A stretch of 64,000 nt of DNA. Origin: Gari tellinella. Lineage: Eukaryota > Mollusca > Bivalvia > Cardiida > Psammobiidae. The position numbers were made by a program, and so were the translations under genes. Below the pieces are notes generated by a model that searched no databases, had not been told where the DNA came from, and saw only the letters and a program-made list of their open reading frames with translations. This document shows, piece by piece, positions 10,644 to 23,578 of this stretch. The stretch spans positions 59,049,079 through 59,113,078 of the forward strand of contig OV277870.1 in assembly GCA_922989275.2 (NCBI GenBank), in the 5' to 3' direction. How positions within the stretch are numbered: the stretch's first letter is position 1; every line of letters starts with the position of its first letter.

Positions 10644-10879
10644 CAGAGGAGAATCTGTTATTCTTTCCCGTTTAAACGCAAACGCAAAGCACTAAAACGT
10701 AGAAAATAACAACTTTTGGACAATTCTGATAATTCATATTTATCTTGGTGGCAAACAGTTTGGAGCCTGATCAGACGCCGGGTTACCCGGCGTCTGATCT
10801 GGCTCCAAACTGTTTGCACTGCAAATAATAGTTTTAGCGTAAACGCGTTTATTGGGAAAGAATAGCACATTCTCCACTG
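10644..10879 (+). mobile_element. Family A MITE
   Basis: 236 bp between TA dinucleotides. Left end CAGAGGAGAATCTG (one mismatch), right end ATTCTCCACTG. The hairpin is intact. It is 10 bp shorter than the reference, from a small deletion in the TTTAAACGCAAACGC arm. Confidence 0.9.
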
Positions 10880-10984
10880 TAAGCTATGTAGCTTGAATCC
10901 TAGTTAAAAGGTACTTTGAAGCTGGATTTTCGTCCTCTTTAATATTACAAAAACATCAAATTATATTGTATTGCGACATACAGT

Positions 10985-11385
10985 ACATTACAACATTACT
11001 TGAATTCGCTTAAGTCAAACTAATGAATATCACAAACAAGCATAAGAGGGACATACTCGTGCAACCGAAATTCGATATCTCGGAACTCGGTTCACTCGAA
11101 ATAACCGATAGTTTGAAACAAGTTATGCATTATTGTATGGAATGCCCGTATTTCAATATAATACTAGGGGTACATGTATATCATGTTTTTAATTTGATAT
11201 ACGGATACGTTTGACTTTGACGAGCTCGAATTATACAAACGGATTTAACTTTGAAATTTTGTCATGTTTGATATAGGCAAGTTCGACTTATAGATGTTCA
11301 AAGTAGCTATGTAACAAATATAGCACGTTTTGACTTTGAACTACGGGTATAATTATGTTCGATTTAGGCATGTTCGAATTTTCGA
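10985..11385. repeat. Family I-like sequence (TCGA-rich palindromic repeat remnants)
   Basis: Contains TTCGATATCTCGGAACTCGG and TTTGACTTTGAACTACGGG, motifs shared with palindromic copies near 48.3 and 51.1-51.3 kb. The 63-codon frame at 11023-11214 lies in this repeat and is not judged to be a gene. Confidence 0.5.
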
Positions 11386-11625
11386 GGTGGAGAAAACGTT
11401 TTTCTTTCCCAAAAAACGCGTTTACGCTAAATCTATTATTTCCATTGCAAACAGTATGGAGCCTGATCAGACGCCGGGTAACCCGGCGTCTGATCAGGCT
11501 TCAAACTGTTTGCCACTCAGAATAAAATGAATAGTCAGGATTATCAAAGCAATGTCATTTTCTACAATTCAGTGCTTTACGTTTCGTATGCGTTTAACCG
11601 AGAAAGAATAACAGTTTCTACCCTG
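11386..11625 (-). mobile_element. Family A MITE, diverged
   Basis: Left end GGTGGAGAAAACG, right end TTTCTACCCTG before TA (11626-11627). The hairpin apex GCCGGGTAACCCGGC is intact. It ends 4 bp before the target-site duplication of the 25-kb element. Confidence 0.75.
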
Positions 11626-11629
11626 TACA

Positions 11630-11638
11630 GTATAATGT
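11630..11638 (+). repeat. Left target-site duplication of the 25-kb element
   Basis: GTATAATGT directly adjoins the left terminus and is identical to 36626-36634 next to the right terminus. A 9-bp duplication is typical of Mutator-type transposases and of foldback elements. Confidence 0.85.
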
Positions 11639-11748
11639 AGGTCTGTGAAGTTAGCTGTTAGTTGTGAGTTGGTTATTCAGAAGTGTATTCGGGAATTCGG
11701 GAAATTGCTAAACGCCGTACAGGCATACATATACATCAGAACTAAAAG
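11639..11748 (+). repeat. Left terminal cap of the 25-kb element
   Basis: Unique 110-bp terminus inverted at 36521-36625. It already includes a variant of the satellite core, GTGAGTTGGTTATTCAGAAG (11664-11683), followed by a diverged GGGAATTCGGGAAATTGC segment. Confidence 0.85.
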
Positions 11749-14700
11749 CCAGCTGTGAGTTGGTTATTCAGAAGTGTATTCGAAAAATACCTTGCCCTTT
11801 TGAATTAACAGCCAGCTGTGGGTTGGTTATTCAGAAGTGTATTCGAAAAATACCTTGCACTTTTGAATTCACAGCCAGCTGTGAATTGGTTATTCAGAAG
11901 TGTATTCGAAAAAGACCTTGCACTTTTGAATTAACAGCCAGCTGTGAGTTGGTTATTCAGAAGTGTATTCGAAAAAAGCTTTGCACTTTTGAATTCACAG
12001 CCAGCTGTGAGTTGGTTATTCAGAAGTGTATTCAAAAAATACCTTGCACTTTTGAATTCACAGCCAGCTGTGAATTGGTTATTCAGAAGTGTATCCGAAA
12101 AAGCTTTGCACTTTTGAATTCACAGCCAGCTGTGAGTTGGTTATTCAGAAGTGTATTCGAAAAAAGCATTCTACTTTTGAATTCACAGCCAGCTGTGAAT
12201 TGGTTATTCAGAAGTGTATTCGAAAAATACCTTGCACTTTTGAATTCAGAGCCAGCTGTGAATTGGTTATTCAGAAGTGTATTCGAAAAATACCTTGCAC
12301 TTTTAAATTCACAGCCAGCTGTGAATTGGTTATTCAGAAGTGTATTCGAAAAAGATCTTGCACTTTTGAATTAACAGCCAGCTGTGAGTTGGTTATTCAG
12401 AAGTGAATTATAAAAATACCTTGCACTTTTGAATTAACAGCCAGCTGTGAATTGGTTATTCAGAAGTGTATTCGAAAAAAGCTTTGCACTTTTGAATTCA
12501 CAGCCAGCTGTGAGTTGATTATTCAGAAGTGTATTCGAAAAAAGCATTGTACTTTTGAATTCACAGCCAGCTGTGAGTTGGTTATTCAGAAGTGTATTCG
12601 AAAAATACCTTGCCCTTTTCAATTAACAGCCAGCTGTGGGTTGGTTATTCAGAAGTGTATTCGAAAAATACCTTGCACTTTTGATTTCACAGCCAGCTGT
12701 GAATTGGTTATTCAGAAGTGTATTCGAAAAAGACCTTGCACTTTTGAATTAACAGCCAGCTGTGAGTTGGTTATTCAGAAGTGTATTCGAAAAATACCTT
12801 GCACTTTTGAATTCACAGCCAGCTGTGAGTTGGTTATTCAGAAGTGTATTCGAAAAAAGCTTTGCATTTTTGAATTCACAGCCAGCTGTGAGTTGGTTAT
12901 TCAGAAGTGTATTAGAAAAATACCTTGCACTTTTGAATTCACAGCCAGCTGTGAATTGGTTATTCAGAAGTTTATTCGAAAAAGACCATGCACTTTTGAA
13001 TTAACAGCCAGCTGTGAGTTGGTTATTCAGAAGTGAATTCGAAAAATACCTTGCACTTTTGAATTCACAGCCAGCTGTGAATTGGTTATTCAGAAGTGTA
13101 TTCGATAAATACCTTGCCCTTTTGAATTCACAGCAAGCTGTGGGTTGGTTATTCAGAAGTGTATTCGAAAAATAAATTGCATATTTGAATTCACAGCCAG
13201 CTGTGAATTGGTTATTCAGAAGTGTATTCGAAAAATACCTTGCACTTTTGAATTCACAGCCAGCTGTGAATTGGTTATTCAGAAGTGTATTCGAAAAAAG
13301 CTTTGCACTTTTGAATTCACAGCCAGCTGTGAGTTGGTTATTCAGAAGTGTATTCGAAAAAAGCATTGTGCTTTTGAATTCACATCCAGCTGTGAATTGG
13401 TTATTCAGAAGTGTATTCGAAAATAACCTTGCCCTTTTGAATTCACAGCCAGCTATGGGTTGGTTATTCAGAAGTGTATTCAAAAAATACCTTGCACTTT
13501 TGAATTCACAGCCAGCTGTGAATTGGTTATTCAGAAGTGTATCCGAAAAAGCTTTGCACTTTTGAATTCACAGCCAGCTGTGAGTTGGTTATTCAGAAGT
13601 GTATTCGAAAAAAGCATTCTACTTTTGAATTCACAGCCAGCTGTGAATTGGTTATTCAGAAGTGTATTCGAAAAATACCTTGCACTTTTGAATTCAGAGC
13701 CAGCTGTGAATTGGTTATTCAGAAGTGTATTCGAAAAATACCTTGCACTTTTAAATTCACAGCCAGCTGTGAATTGGTTATTCAGAAGTGTATTCGAAAA
13801 AGATCTTGCACTTTTGAATTAACAGCCAGCTGTGAGTTGGTTATTCAGAAGTGAATTATAAAAATACCTTGCACTTTTGAATTAACAGCCAGCTGTGAAT
13901 TGGTTATTCAGAAGTGTATTCGAAAAAAGCTTTGCACTTTTGAATTCACAGCCAGCTGTGAGTTGATTATTCAGAAGTGTATTCGAAAAAAGCATTGTAC
14001 TTTTGAATTCACAGCCAGCTGTGAGTTGGTTATTCAGAAGTGTATTCGAAAAATACCTTGCCCTTTTCAATTAACAGCCAGCTGTGGGTTGGTTATTCAG
14101 AAGTGTATTCGAAAAATACCTTGCACTTTTGATTTCACAGCCAGCTGTGAATTGGTTATTCAGAAGTGTATTCGAAAAAGACCTTGCACTTTTGAATTAA
14201 CAGCCAGCTGTGAGTTGGTTATTCAGAAGTGTATTCGAAAAATACCTTGCACTTTTGAATTCACAGCCAGCTGTGAGTTGGTTATTTAGAAGTGTATTCG
14301 AAAAAAGCTTTGCATTTTTGAATTCACAGCCAGCTGTGAGTTGGTTATTCAGAAGTGTATTAGAAAAATACCTTGCACTTTTGAATTCACAGCCAGCTGT
14401 GAATTGGTTATTCAGAAGTTTATTCGAAAAAGACCATGCACTTTTGAATTAACAGCCAGCTGTGAGTTGGTTATTCAGAAGTGAATTCGAAAAATACCTT
14501 GCACTTTTGAATTCACAGCCAGCTGTGAATTGGTTATTCAGAAGTGTATTCGATAAATACCTTGCCCTTTTGAATTCACAGCAAGCTGTGGGTTGGTTAT
14601 TCAGAAGTGTATTCGAAAAATAAATTGCATATTTGAATTCACAGCCAGCTGTGAATTGGTTATTCAGAAGTGTATTCGAAAAATACCTTGCACTTTTGAA

Positions 14701-17700
14701 TTCACAGCCAGCTGTGAATTGGTTATTCAGAAGTGTATTCGAAAAAAGCTTTGCACTTTTGAATTCACAGCCAGCTGTGAGTTGGTTATTCAGAAGTGTA
14801 TTCGAAAAAAGCATTGTGCTTTTGAATTCACATCCAGCTGTGAATTGGTTATTCAGAAGTGTATTCGAAAATAACCTTGCCCTTTTGAATTCACAGCCAG
14901 CTATGGGTTGGTTATTCAGAAGTGTATTCGAAAAATACCTTGCACTTTTGAATTCACAGCCAGCTGTGAAAGTGTTATTCAGAAGTGTATTCGAAAAATA
15001 AATTGCATATTTGAATTCACAGCCAGCTGTGAATTGGTTATTCAGAAGTGTATTCGAAAAAGACCTTGCACTTTTTAATTAACAGCCAGCTGTGAGTTGG
15101 TTATTCAGAAGTGTATTCGAAAAATACCTTGCCCTTTTGAATTAACAGCCAGCTGTGGGTTGGTTATTCAGAAGTGTATTCGAAAAAGACCTTGCACTTT
15201 TGAATTAACAGCCAGCTGTGAGTTGGTTATTCAGAAGTGTATTCGAAAAAGACCTTGCACTGTTGAATTCACAGCCAGCTGTGAGTTGGTTATTCAGAAG
15301 TGTATTCGAAAAAGACCTTTTACTTTTGAATTAACAGCCAGCTGTGAGTTGGTTATTCAGAAGTGTATTCGAAAAATATCTTGCCCTTTTGAATTAACAG
15401 CCAGCTGTGGGTTGGTTATTCAGAAGTGTATTCGAAAAATACCTTGCACTTTTGAATTCACAGCCAGCTGTTAATTGGTTATTCAGAAGTGTATTCGAAA
15501 AAGACCTTGCACTTTTGAATTAACAGCCAGCTGTGAGTTGGTTATTCAGAAGTGAATTCGAAAAAAGCATTGTGCTTTTGAATTCACATCCAGCTGTGAA
15601 TTGGTTATTCAGAAGTGTATTCGAAAATAACCTTGCCCTTTTGAATTCACAGCCAGCTATGGGTTGGTTATTCAGAAGTGTATTCGAAAAATACCTTGCA
15701 CTTTTGAATTCACAGCCAGCTGTGAAAGTGTTATTCAGAAGTGTATTCGAAAAATAAATTGCATATTTGAATTCACAGCCAGCTGTGAATTGGTTATTCA
15801 GAAGTGTATTCGAAAAAGACCTTGCACTTTTGAATTAACAGCCAGCTGTGAGTTGGTTATTCAGAAGTGTATTCGAAAAAAGCTTTGCACTTTTGAATTC
15901 ACAGCCAGCTGTGAGTTGGTTATTCAGAAGTGTATTCAAAAAATACCTTGCACTTTTGAATTCACAGCCAGCTGTGAATTGGTTATTCAGAAGTGTATCC
16001 GAAAAAGCTTTGCACTTTTGAATTCACAGCCAGCTGTGAGTTGGTTATTCAGAAGTGTATTCGAAAAAAGCATTCTACTTTTGAATTCACAGCCAGCTGT
16101 GAATTGGTTATTCAGAAGTGTATTCGAAAAATACCTTGCACTTTTGAATTCAGAGCCAGCTGTGAATTGGTTATTCAGAAGTGTATTCGAAAAATACCTT
16201 GCACTTTTAAATTCACAGCCAGCTGTGAATTGGTTATTCAGAAGTGTATTCGAAAAAGACCTTGCACTTTTGAATTAACAGCCAGCTGTGAGTTGGTTAT
16301 TCAGAAGTGAATTATGAAAATACCTTGCACTTTTGAATTAACAGCCAGCTGTGAATTGGTTATTCAGAAGTGTATTCGAAAAAAGCTTTGCACTTTTGAA
16401 TTCACAGCCAGCTGTGAGTTGATTATTCAGAAGTGTATTCGAAAAAAGCATTGTACTTTTGAATTCACAGCCAGCTGTGAGTTGGTTATTCAGAAGTGTA
16501 TTCGAAAAATACCTTGCCCTTTTCAATTAACAGCCAGCTGTGGGTTGGTTATTCAGAAGTGTATTCGAAAAATACCTTGCACTTTTGATTTCACAGCCAG
16601 CTGTGAATTGGTTATTCAGAAGTGTATTCGAAAAAGACCTTGCACTTTTGAATTAACAGCCAGCTGTGAGTTGGTTATTCAGAAGTGTATTCGAAAAATA
16701 CCTTGCACTTTTGAATTCACAGCCAGCTGTGAGTTGGTTATTCAGAAGTGTATTCGAAAAAAGCTTTGCATTTTTGAATTCACAGCCAGCTGTGAGTTGG
16801 TTATTCAGAAGTGTATTAGAAAAATACCTTGCACTTTTGAATTCACAGCCAGCTGTGAATTGGTTATTCAGAAGTTTATTCGAAAAAGACCATGCACTTT
16901 TGAATTAACAGCCAGCTGTGAGTTGGTTATTCAGAAGTGAATTCGAAAAATACCTTGCACTTTTGAATTCACAGCCAGCTGTGAATTGGTTATTCAGAAG
17001 TGTATTCGATAAATACCTTGCCCTTTTGAATTCACAGCAAGCTGTGGGTTGGTTATTCAGAAGTGTATTCGAAAAATAAATTGCATATTTGAATTCACAG
17101 CCAGCTGTGAGTTGGTTATTCAGAAGTGTATTCGAAAAATACCTTGCACTTTTGAATTCACAGCCAGCTGTGAATTGGTTATTCAGAAGTGTATTCGAAA
17201 AAAGCTTTGCACTTTTGAATTCACAGCCAGCTGTGAGTTGGTTATTCAGAAGTGTATTCGAAAAAAGCATTGTGCTTTTGAATTCACATCCAGCTGTGAA
17301 TTGGTTATTCAGAAGTGTATTCGAAAATAACCTTGCCCTTTTGAATTCACAGCCAGCTATGGGTTGGTTATTCAGAAGTGTATTCGAAAAATACCTTGCA
17401 CTTTTGAATTCACAGCCAGCTGTGAAAGTGTTATTCAGAAGTGTATTCGAAAAATAAATTGCATATTTGAATTCACAGCCAGCTGTGAATTGGTTATTCA
17501 GAAGTGTATTCGAAAAAGACCTTGCACTTTTGAATTAACAGCCAGCTGTGAGTTGGTTATTCAGAAGTGTATTCGAAAAATACCTTGCCCTTTTGAATTA
17601 ACAGCCAGCTGTGGGTTGGTTATTCAGAAGTGTATTCGAAAAATACCTTGCACTTTTGAATTCACAGCCAGCTGTGAGTTGGTTATTCAGAAGTGTATTC

Positions 17701-20700
17701 GAAAAATATCTTGCCCTTTTGAATTAACAGCCAGCTGTGGGTTGGTTATTCAGAAGTGTATTCGAAAAATACCTTGCACTTTTGAATTCACAGCCAGCTG
17801 TGAGTTGGTTATTCAGAAGTGTATTCGAAAAAGACCTTGCACTGTTGAATTCACAGCCAGCTGTGAGTTGGTTATTCAGAAGTGTATTCGAAAAAGACCT
17901 TGCACTGTTGAATTCACAGCCAGCTGTGAGTTGGTTATTCAGAAGTGTATTCGAAAAAGACCTTTTACTTTTGAATTAACAGCCAGCTGTGAGTTGGTTA
18001 TTCAGAAGTGTATTCGAAAAATATCTTGCCCTTTTGAATTAACAGCCAGCTGTGGGTTGGTTATTCAGAAGTGTATTCGAAAAAATACCTTGCACTTTTG
18101 AATTCACAGCCAGCTGTTAATTGGTTATTCAGAAGTGTATTCGAAAAAGACCTTGCACTTTTGAATTAACAGCCAGCTGTGAGTTGGTTATTCAGAAGTG
18201 AATTCGAAAAATACCTTGCACTTTTGTATTCACAGCCAGCTGTGAATTGGTTATTCAGAAGTGTATTCGAAAAAAGCTTTGCACTTTTGAATTCACAGCC
18301 AGCTGTGAGTTGGCTATTCAGAAGTGTATTCGAAAAAAGCATTGTACTTTTGAATTCACAGCCAGCTGTGAATTGGTTATTCAGAAGTGTATTCGAAAAA
18401 TACCTTGCCCTTTTGAATTCACAGCCAGCTGTGGGTTGGTTATTCAGAAGTGTATTCGAAAAATAAATTGCATATTTGAATTCACAGCCAGCTGTGAATT
18501 GGTTATTCAGAAGTGTATTCGAAAAATAAATTGCATATTTGAATTCACAGCCAGCTGTGAATTGGTTATTCAGAAGTGTATTGGAAAAAGACCTTCCACT
18601 TTTGAATTAACAGCCAGCTGTGAATTGGTTATTCAGAAGTGTATTCGAAAAATACCTTGCACTTTTGAATTCACAGCCAGTTGTGAATTGGTTATTCAGA
18701 AGTGTATTCGAAAAAAGCTTTGCACTTTTGAATTCACAGCCAGCTGTGAGTTGGTTATTCAGAAGTGTTTTCGAAAAAAGCATTGTACTTTTGAATTCAC
18801 AGCCAGCTGTTAATTGGTTATTCAGAAGTGTATTCGAAAATAACCTTGCCCTTTTGAATTCACAGCCAACTGTGGGTTGGTTATTCAGAAGTGTATTCGA
18901 AAAATACCTTGCACTTTTGAATTCACAGCCAGCTGTGAATTGGTTATTCAGAAGTGTATTCGAAAAAGACCTTGCACTTTTGAATTAACAGCCAGCTGTG
19001 AGTTGGTTATTCAGAAGTGTATTCGAAAAATACCTTGCCCTTTTGAATTAACAGCCAGCTGTGGGTTGGTTATTCAGAAGTGTATTCGAAAAATACCTTG
19101 CACTTTTGAATTCACAGCCAGCTGTGAATTGGTTATTCAGAAGTGTATTCGAAAAAGACCTTGCACTGTTGAATTCACAGCCAGCTGTGAGTTGGTTATT
19201 CAGAAGTGTATTCGAAAAAGACCTTTTACTTTTGAATTAACAGCCAGCTGTGAGTTGGTTATTCAGAAGTGTATTCGAAAAATATCTTGCCCTTTTGAAT
19301 TAACAGCCAGCTGTGGGTTGGTTATTCAGAAGTGTATTCGAAAAATACCTTGCACTTTTGAATTCACAGCCAGCTGTTAATTGGTTATTCAGAAGTGTAT
19401 TCGAAAAAGACCTTGCACTTTTGAATTAACAGCCAGCTGTGAGTTGGTTATTCAGAAGTGAATTCGAAAAATACCTTGCACTTTTGTATTCACAGCCAGC
19501 TGTGAATTGGTTATTCAGAAGTGTATTCGAAAAAAGCTTTGCACTTTTGAATTCACAGCCAGCTGTGAGTTGGCTATTCAGAAGTGTATTCGAAAAAAGC
19601 ATTGTACTTTTGAATTCACAGCCAGCTGTGAATTGGTTATTCAGAAGTGTATTCGAAAAATACCTTGCCCTTTTGAATTCACAGCCAGCTGTGGGTTGGT
19701 TATTCAGAAGTGTATTCGAAAAATAAATTGCATATTTGAATTCACAGCCAGCTGTGAATTGGTTATTCAGAAGTGTATTCGAAAAATAAATTGCATATTT
19801 GAATTCACAGCCAGCTGTGAATTGGTTATTCAGAAGTGTATTGGAAAAAGACCTTCCACTTTTGAATTAACAGCCAGCTGTGAATTGGTTATTCAGAAGT
19901 GTATTCGAAAAATACCTTGCACTTTTGAATTCACAGCCAGTTGTGAATTGGTTATTCAGAAGTGTATTCGAAAAAAGCTTTGCACTTTTGAATTCACAGC
20001 CAGCTGTGAGTTGGTTATTCAGAAGTGTTTTCGAAAAAAGCATTGTACTTTTGAATTCACAGCCAGCTGTTAATTGGTTATTCAGAAGTGTATTCGAAAA
20101 TAACCTTGCCCTTTTGAATTCACAGCCAACTGTGGGTTGGTTATTCAGAAGTGTATTCGAAAAATACCTTGCACTTTTGAATTCACAGCCAGCTGTGAAT
20201 TGGTTATTCAGAAGTGTATTCGAAAAATAAATTGCATATTTGAATTCACAGCCAGCTGTGAATTGGTTATTCAGAAGTGTATTCGAAAAAGACCTTGCAC
20301 TTTTGAATTAACAGCCAGCGGTGGGTTGGTTATTCAGAAGTGTATTCGCAAAATACCTTGCCCTTTTGAATTAACAGCCAGCTGTGGGTTGGTTATTCAG
20401 AAGTGTATTCGAAAAATACCTTGCACTTTTGAATTCACAGCCAGCTGTGTATTGGTTATTCAGAAGTGTATTCGAAAAAGACCTTGCACTTTTGAATTAA
20501 CAGCCAGCTGTGAGTTGGTTATTCAGAAGTGAATTCGAAAAATACCTTGCACTTTTGAATTCACAGCCAGCTGTGAATTGTTATTCAGAAGTGTATTCGA
20601 AAAAAGCTTTGCACTTTTGAATTCACAGCCAGCTGTGAGTTGGTTATTCAGAAGTGTATTCGAAAAAAACATTGTACTTTTGAATTCACAGCCAGCTGTG

Positions 20701-21600
20701 AATTGGTTATTCAGAAGTGTATTCGAAAAATACCTTGCCCTTTTAAATTCACAGCTAGCTGTGGGTTGGTTATTCAGAAGTGTATTCGAAAAATAAATTG
20801 CATATTTGAATTCACAGCCAGCTGTGAATTGGTTATTCAGAAGTGTATTCGAAAAAGACCTTGCACTTTTGAATTAACAGCCAGCTGTGAGTTGGTTATA
20901 CAGAAGTGTATTCGAAAAATACCTTGCACTTTTGAATTCACAGCCAGCTGTGAATTGGTTATTCAGAAGTGTATTCGAAAAAAGCTTTGCACGTTTGAAT
21001 TCACAGCCAGCTGTGAGTTGGTTATTCAGAAGTGTATTCGAAAAAAGCATTGTACTTTTGAATTCACAGCCAGCTGTGAATTGGTTATTCAGAAGTGTAT
21101 TCGAAAATAACCTTGTCCTTTTGAATTCACAGCCAGCTGTGGGTTGGTTATTCAGAAGTGTATTCGAAAAAAGCTTTGCACTTTTGAATTCACAGCCAGC
21201 TGTGAGTTGGTTATTCAGAAGTGTATTCGAAAAAAGCATTGTACTTTTGAATTCATAGCCAGCTGTGAATTGGTTATTCAGAAGTGTATTCGAAAAACAC
21301 CTTGCCCTTTTGAATTCACAGCCAGCTGTGGGTTGGTTATTCAGAAGTGTATTCGAAAAAGACCTTGCACTTTTGAATTAACAGCCAGCTGTGAGTTGGT
21401 CATTCAGAAGCGTATTCGAAAAATACCTTGCACTTTTGAATTCACAGCCAGCTGTGAATTGGTTATTCAGAAGTGTATTCGAAAAAAGCTTTGCACTTTT
21501 GAATTCACAGCCAGCTGTGAGTTGGTTATTCAGAAGTGTATTCGAAAAAATACCTTGCCCTTTTGAATTCACAGCCAGCTGTGAGTTGGTTATTCAGAAG
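11749..21600 (+). repeat. 63-bp satellite array, left arm
   Basis: About 156 head-to-tail copies of a 63-bp unit: CAGCCAGCTGTGAATTGGTT, then ATTCAGAAGTGTATTCGAAA, then AATACCTTGCACTTTTGAAT and TCA. Variants differ mainly after the A-run (ATACCTTGC, AAGCTTTGC, AAGCATTGT, AGACCTTGC, ATAAATTGC) and at GAATTCA/GAATTAA. Blocks of 23 units minus one base (1448 bp) and of 20 units (1260 bp) recur almost exactly. Because 63 is a multiple of three, long frames stay open; I do not call them genes. Confidence 0.97.
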
Positions 21601-21689
21601 TTGAAAAAAGTTTTAACATTTAAACAGTCATGAAATAGTTTCAATGTAACATTTATATATTCTTATTGATGGTAGCTTATAGCGGGCAA

Positions 21690-21780
21690 AAAGTAAATAA
21701 TACACCTTAAGGTACTTTTTTTTCACTTTCAATGAGCTTTTAAGCGGTCACCTATCTTCAATATTAGAAACAGGATTATG
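21690..21780. mobile_element. Family D fragment
   Basis: ACCTTAAGGTACTTTTTTTT, CACTTTCAATGAGCTTTTAAG and GGTCACCTATCTTC match one arm and side of family D. The ends are missing. Confidence 0.5.
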
Positions 21781-21825
21781 TATTAAACACTAAAAGGAAT
21801 AACACACTATGTTCCACTAAGTTAG

Positions 21826-22030
21826 ATCCAGATATCGAAGTTTGACTGTAATTCAGTCAATCTTTGACATCTTGGTTCCACTTTAGTGGAATATATCTGT
21901 ATTTCAAAGTTCAAATATGACTAAAATTTTAATGTTGAAATACGGATATGTTGAAGCTTTTTCAAATTAATTAGTTTCATTGGTGGAAAAACAAGTACTT
22001 TCAACTTTAGCTAGTTTGAGACACTGTGGT
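21826..22030. repeat. Family I-like inverted repeat
   Basis: GATATCGAAGTTTGACTGTA near the left and TTGAAATACGGATATGTTGA on the right resemble the I-family palindromes near 48.3 and 51.2 kb. Confidence 0.45.
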
Positions 22031-22076
22031 TTGACTCTAATTATTTTACCCCCTAAGGGACCATAAATGTTTTTAG

Positions 22077-22219
22077 CCATTTACTCTATAGATACACAGA
22101 CACATTTAATCTATTCCTCCACTGAAGAAGATAATTCGATTTATACAGTCATAAGTATGTATCAAAAGAATAAAATAATCTGCTTTAAGTGTTTACCTGT
22201 CTATGGAGTAAAGGGTTAA
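22077..22219. mobile_element. Family D MITE, internally deleted
   Basis: GCCATTTACTCTATAGATAC, a TTATTCC-type segment with CCACTGAAGAAGATA, then GCTTTAAGTGTTTACCTG and the right end CTATGGAGTAAAGGGTTAA. The hairpin core is missing. Confidence 0.6.
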
Positions 22220-22570
22220 AAAGAAATGGCTGTACTGTGAGCTATTCCATGTGATTTGTAGTTTTTGTCAGTCATGTTCTAAGCAAGCACTCGATTCCAG
22301 AGCAAGGAGACATCTAAAGACAAGTGACTGCTTAATGCAGGTAAAATAATAATGCAGAAAGCCATATATTTTTAATGCATTATTTTTAATCTTCATTAAG
22401 CAACCACCAGACCATAATATTGCATAAGTTAATAGGTGCTTAATAAAAGATTGACTGTAAAACTAATCTGCTTTTGGTAGATGGGAGAAAGAAAATAAAT
22501 ATCAACTTGAATATATAGCTTATTTGTTTTTAATTGTACAATTCTTGATGTTTGTTGTGTTCATTCAGAT
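22220..22570. other. No feature recognised
   Basis: AT-rich interior sequence of the 25-kb element; no repeat-family match or coding pattern seen. Confidence 0.4.
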
Positions 22571-22574
22571 ATAC

Positions 22575-22783
22575 CCCAGTGCTCCAGATAAGGGGAGTAT
22601 TTGAAAAACTAAAATCTTTATTTCAGTGTTAAACCCATTGGTGTCACTACAGTACTTAGTAGGATCATCTCTTTGAGATGATTCTAATAAGTATAGAAAC
22701 ACCATAGGATTTTGAGCTGTCTTGATGGAGAATCTGTTGGATTTGTATTGTATACTCCCTCTTATTTGGAGCCCTGTATACTA
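22575..22783. mobile_element. Family J inverted-repeat MITE
   Basis: Left GTGCTCCAGATAAGGGGAGT and right CTCCCTCTTATTTGGAGCCC form an inverted pair. Near the middle is a smaller palindrome, ATCATCTCTTTGAGATGAT. A second copy is at 38757-38938. Confidence 0.65.
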
Positions 22784-22912
22784 TGGATAATCAAACGGGA
22801 GTTATATGTCTTGCATATATACATGTATATCAAAAACAGTATTTTGTGCCTTTATGCATATAACTTAGAAGGGATATAAAGAGTCTGTCATGTGGATTTT
22901 TTCTATCTTGAA

Positions 22913-23311
22913 TTAACCATTTACCACATTGCCTGTATCTAGTTTTGAAGACATGTGACCACCAAGCAGGTTGAAAGTAAAGCAGAATGCAAATTCAGGA
23001 GCATTCTGCTTTACTAAAATTCAACCTGCTTTAAAGATGCTAGTTGATAGAAAATAGTTCTTAAATTGTGCATATCAGTTTACAGGAAATGTTCCCCACC
23101 AGGGGTGTAAATTTCCTAGGAAGTATTTCCCCAATCCTTGAAGTATTGCCCCGACTTGCAGAATTTGAACTGAAGACAGATATTTGCTTAAACTTAAAGC
23201 AGCCAGAAAGTACAGCAGAATGCTCATTTAGGAGCATTCCACTTTAATTTCAGTCTGCTCTGAGAATAAATAAAAGATGTATAAAGGTATATTCATGGGG
23301 TAATAGGTTAA
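22913..23311. mobile_element. Composite of two family D elements
   Basis: TTAA-bounded at both ends (TTAACCATTTACCACATTGC ... CATGGGGTAATAGGTTAA) but carrying two hairpins, near 22973-23033 (AGCAGAATGCAAATTCAGGA) and near 23208-23262 (AGCAGAATGCTCATTTAGGA). Either one D element inserted into another or a tandem fusion. Confidence 0.65.
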
Positions 23312-23333
23312 TCAATCATCTGCTTAACTCTTT

Positions 23334-23577
23334 ACTCTTTAGCCTGTTTTAGTTTTGAAGACAGGTGACATCTTATATAGCAGGTTGAAAGTAAAGCAAA
23401 ATGGGCCTTAATGAGCATTCTGCTTTTCTATCTGCCTGCTTTAAGATACCATCTGCTGAAATACAGGAAATATTTCTTAATAAACATAGTCATGGTTGTT
23501 TAAATTATGACTATTTTATTAACTGGAAACAAAAAGTTAAAGACGTAAAAATGTGTATATATGGAGTAATGGGTTAG
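23334..23577. mobile_element. Family D MITE
   Basis: 244 bp, from TTAACTCTTTACTCTTTAGC to TATATGGAGTAATGGGTTAG. The core is AGCAAAATGGGCCTTAATGA and its inverted arm, diverged from outside copies. Confidence 0.75.
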
Positions 23578-23578
23578 T

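Noticed and set aside
11760..21600. Dozens of 60-245 codon frames in the left satellite array as a repeat-protein gene
   Set aside because: They exist in several overlapping frames on both strands only because the unit is 63 bp. There is no start context, splice pattern or non-repeat domain.
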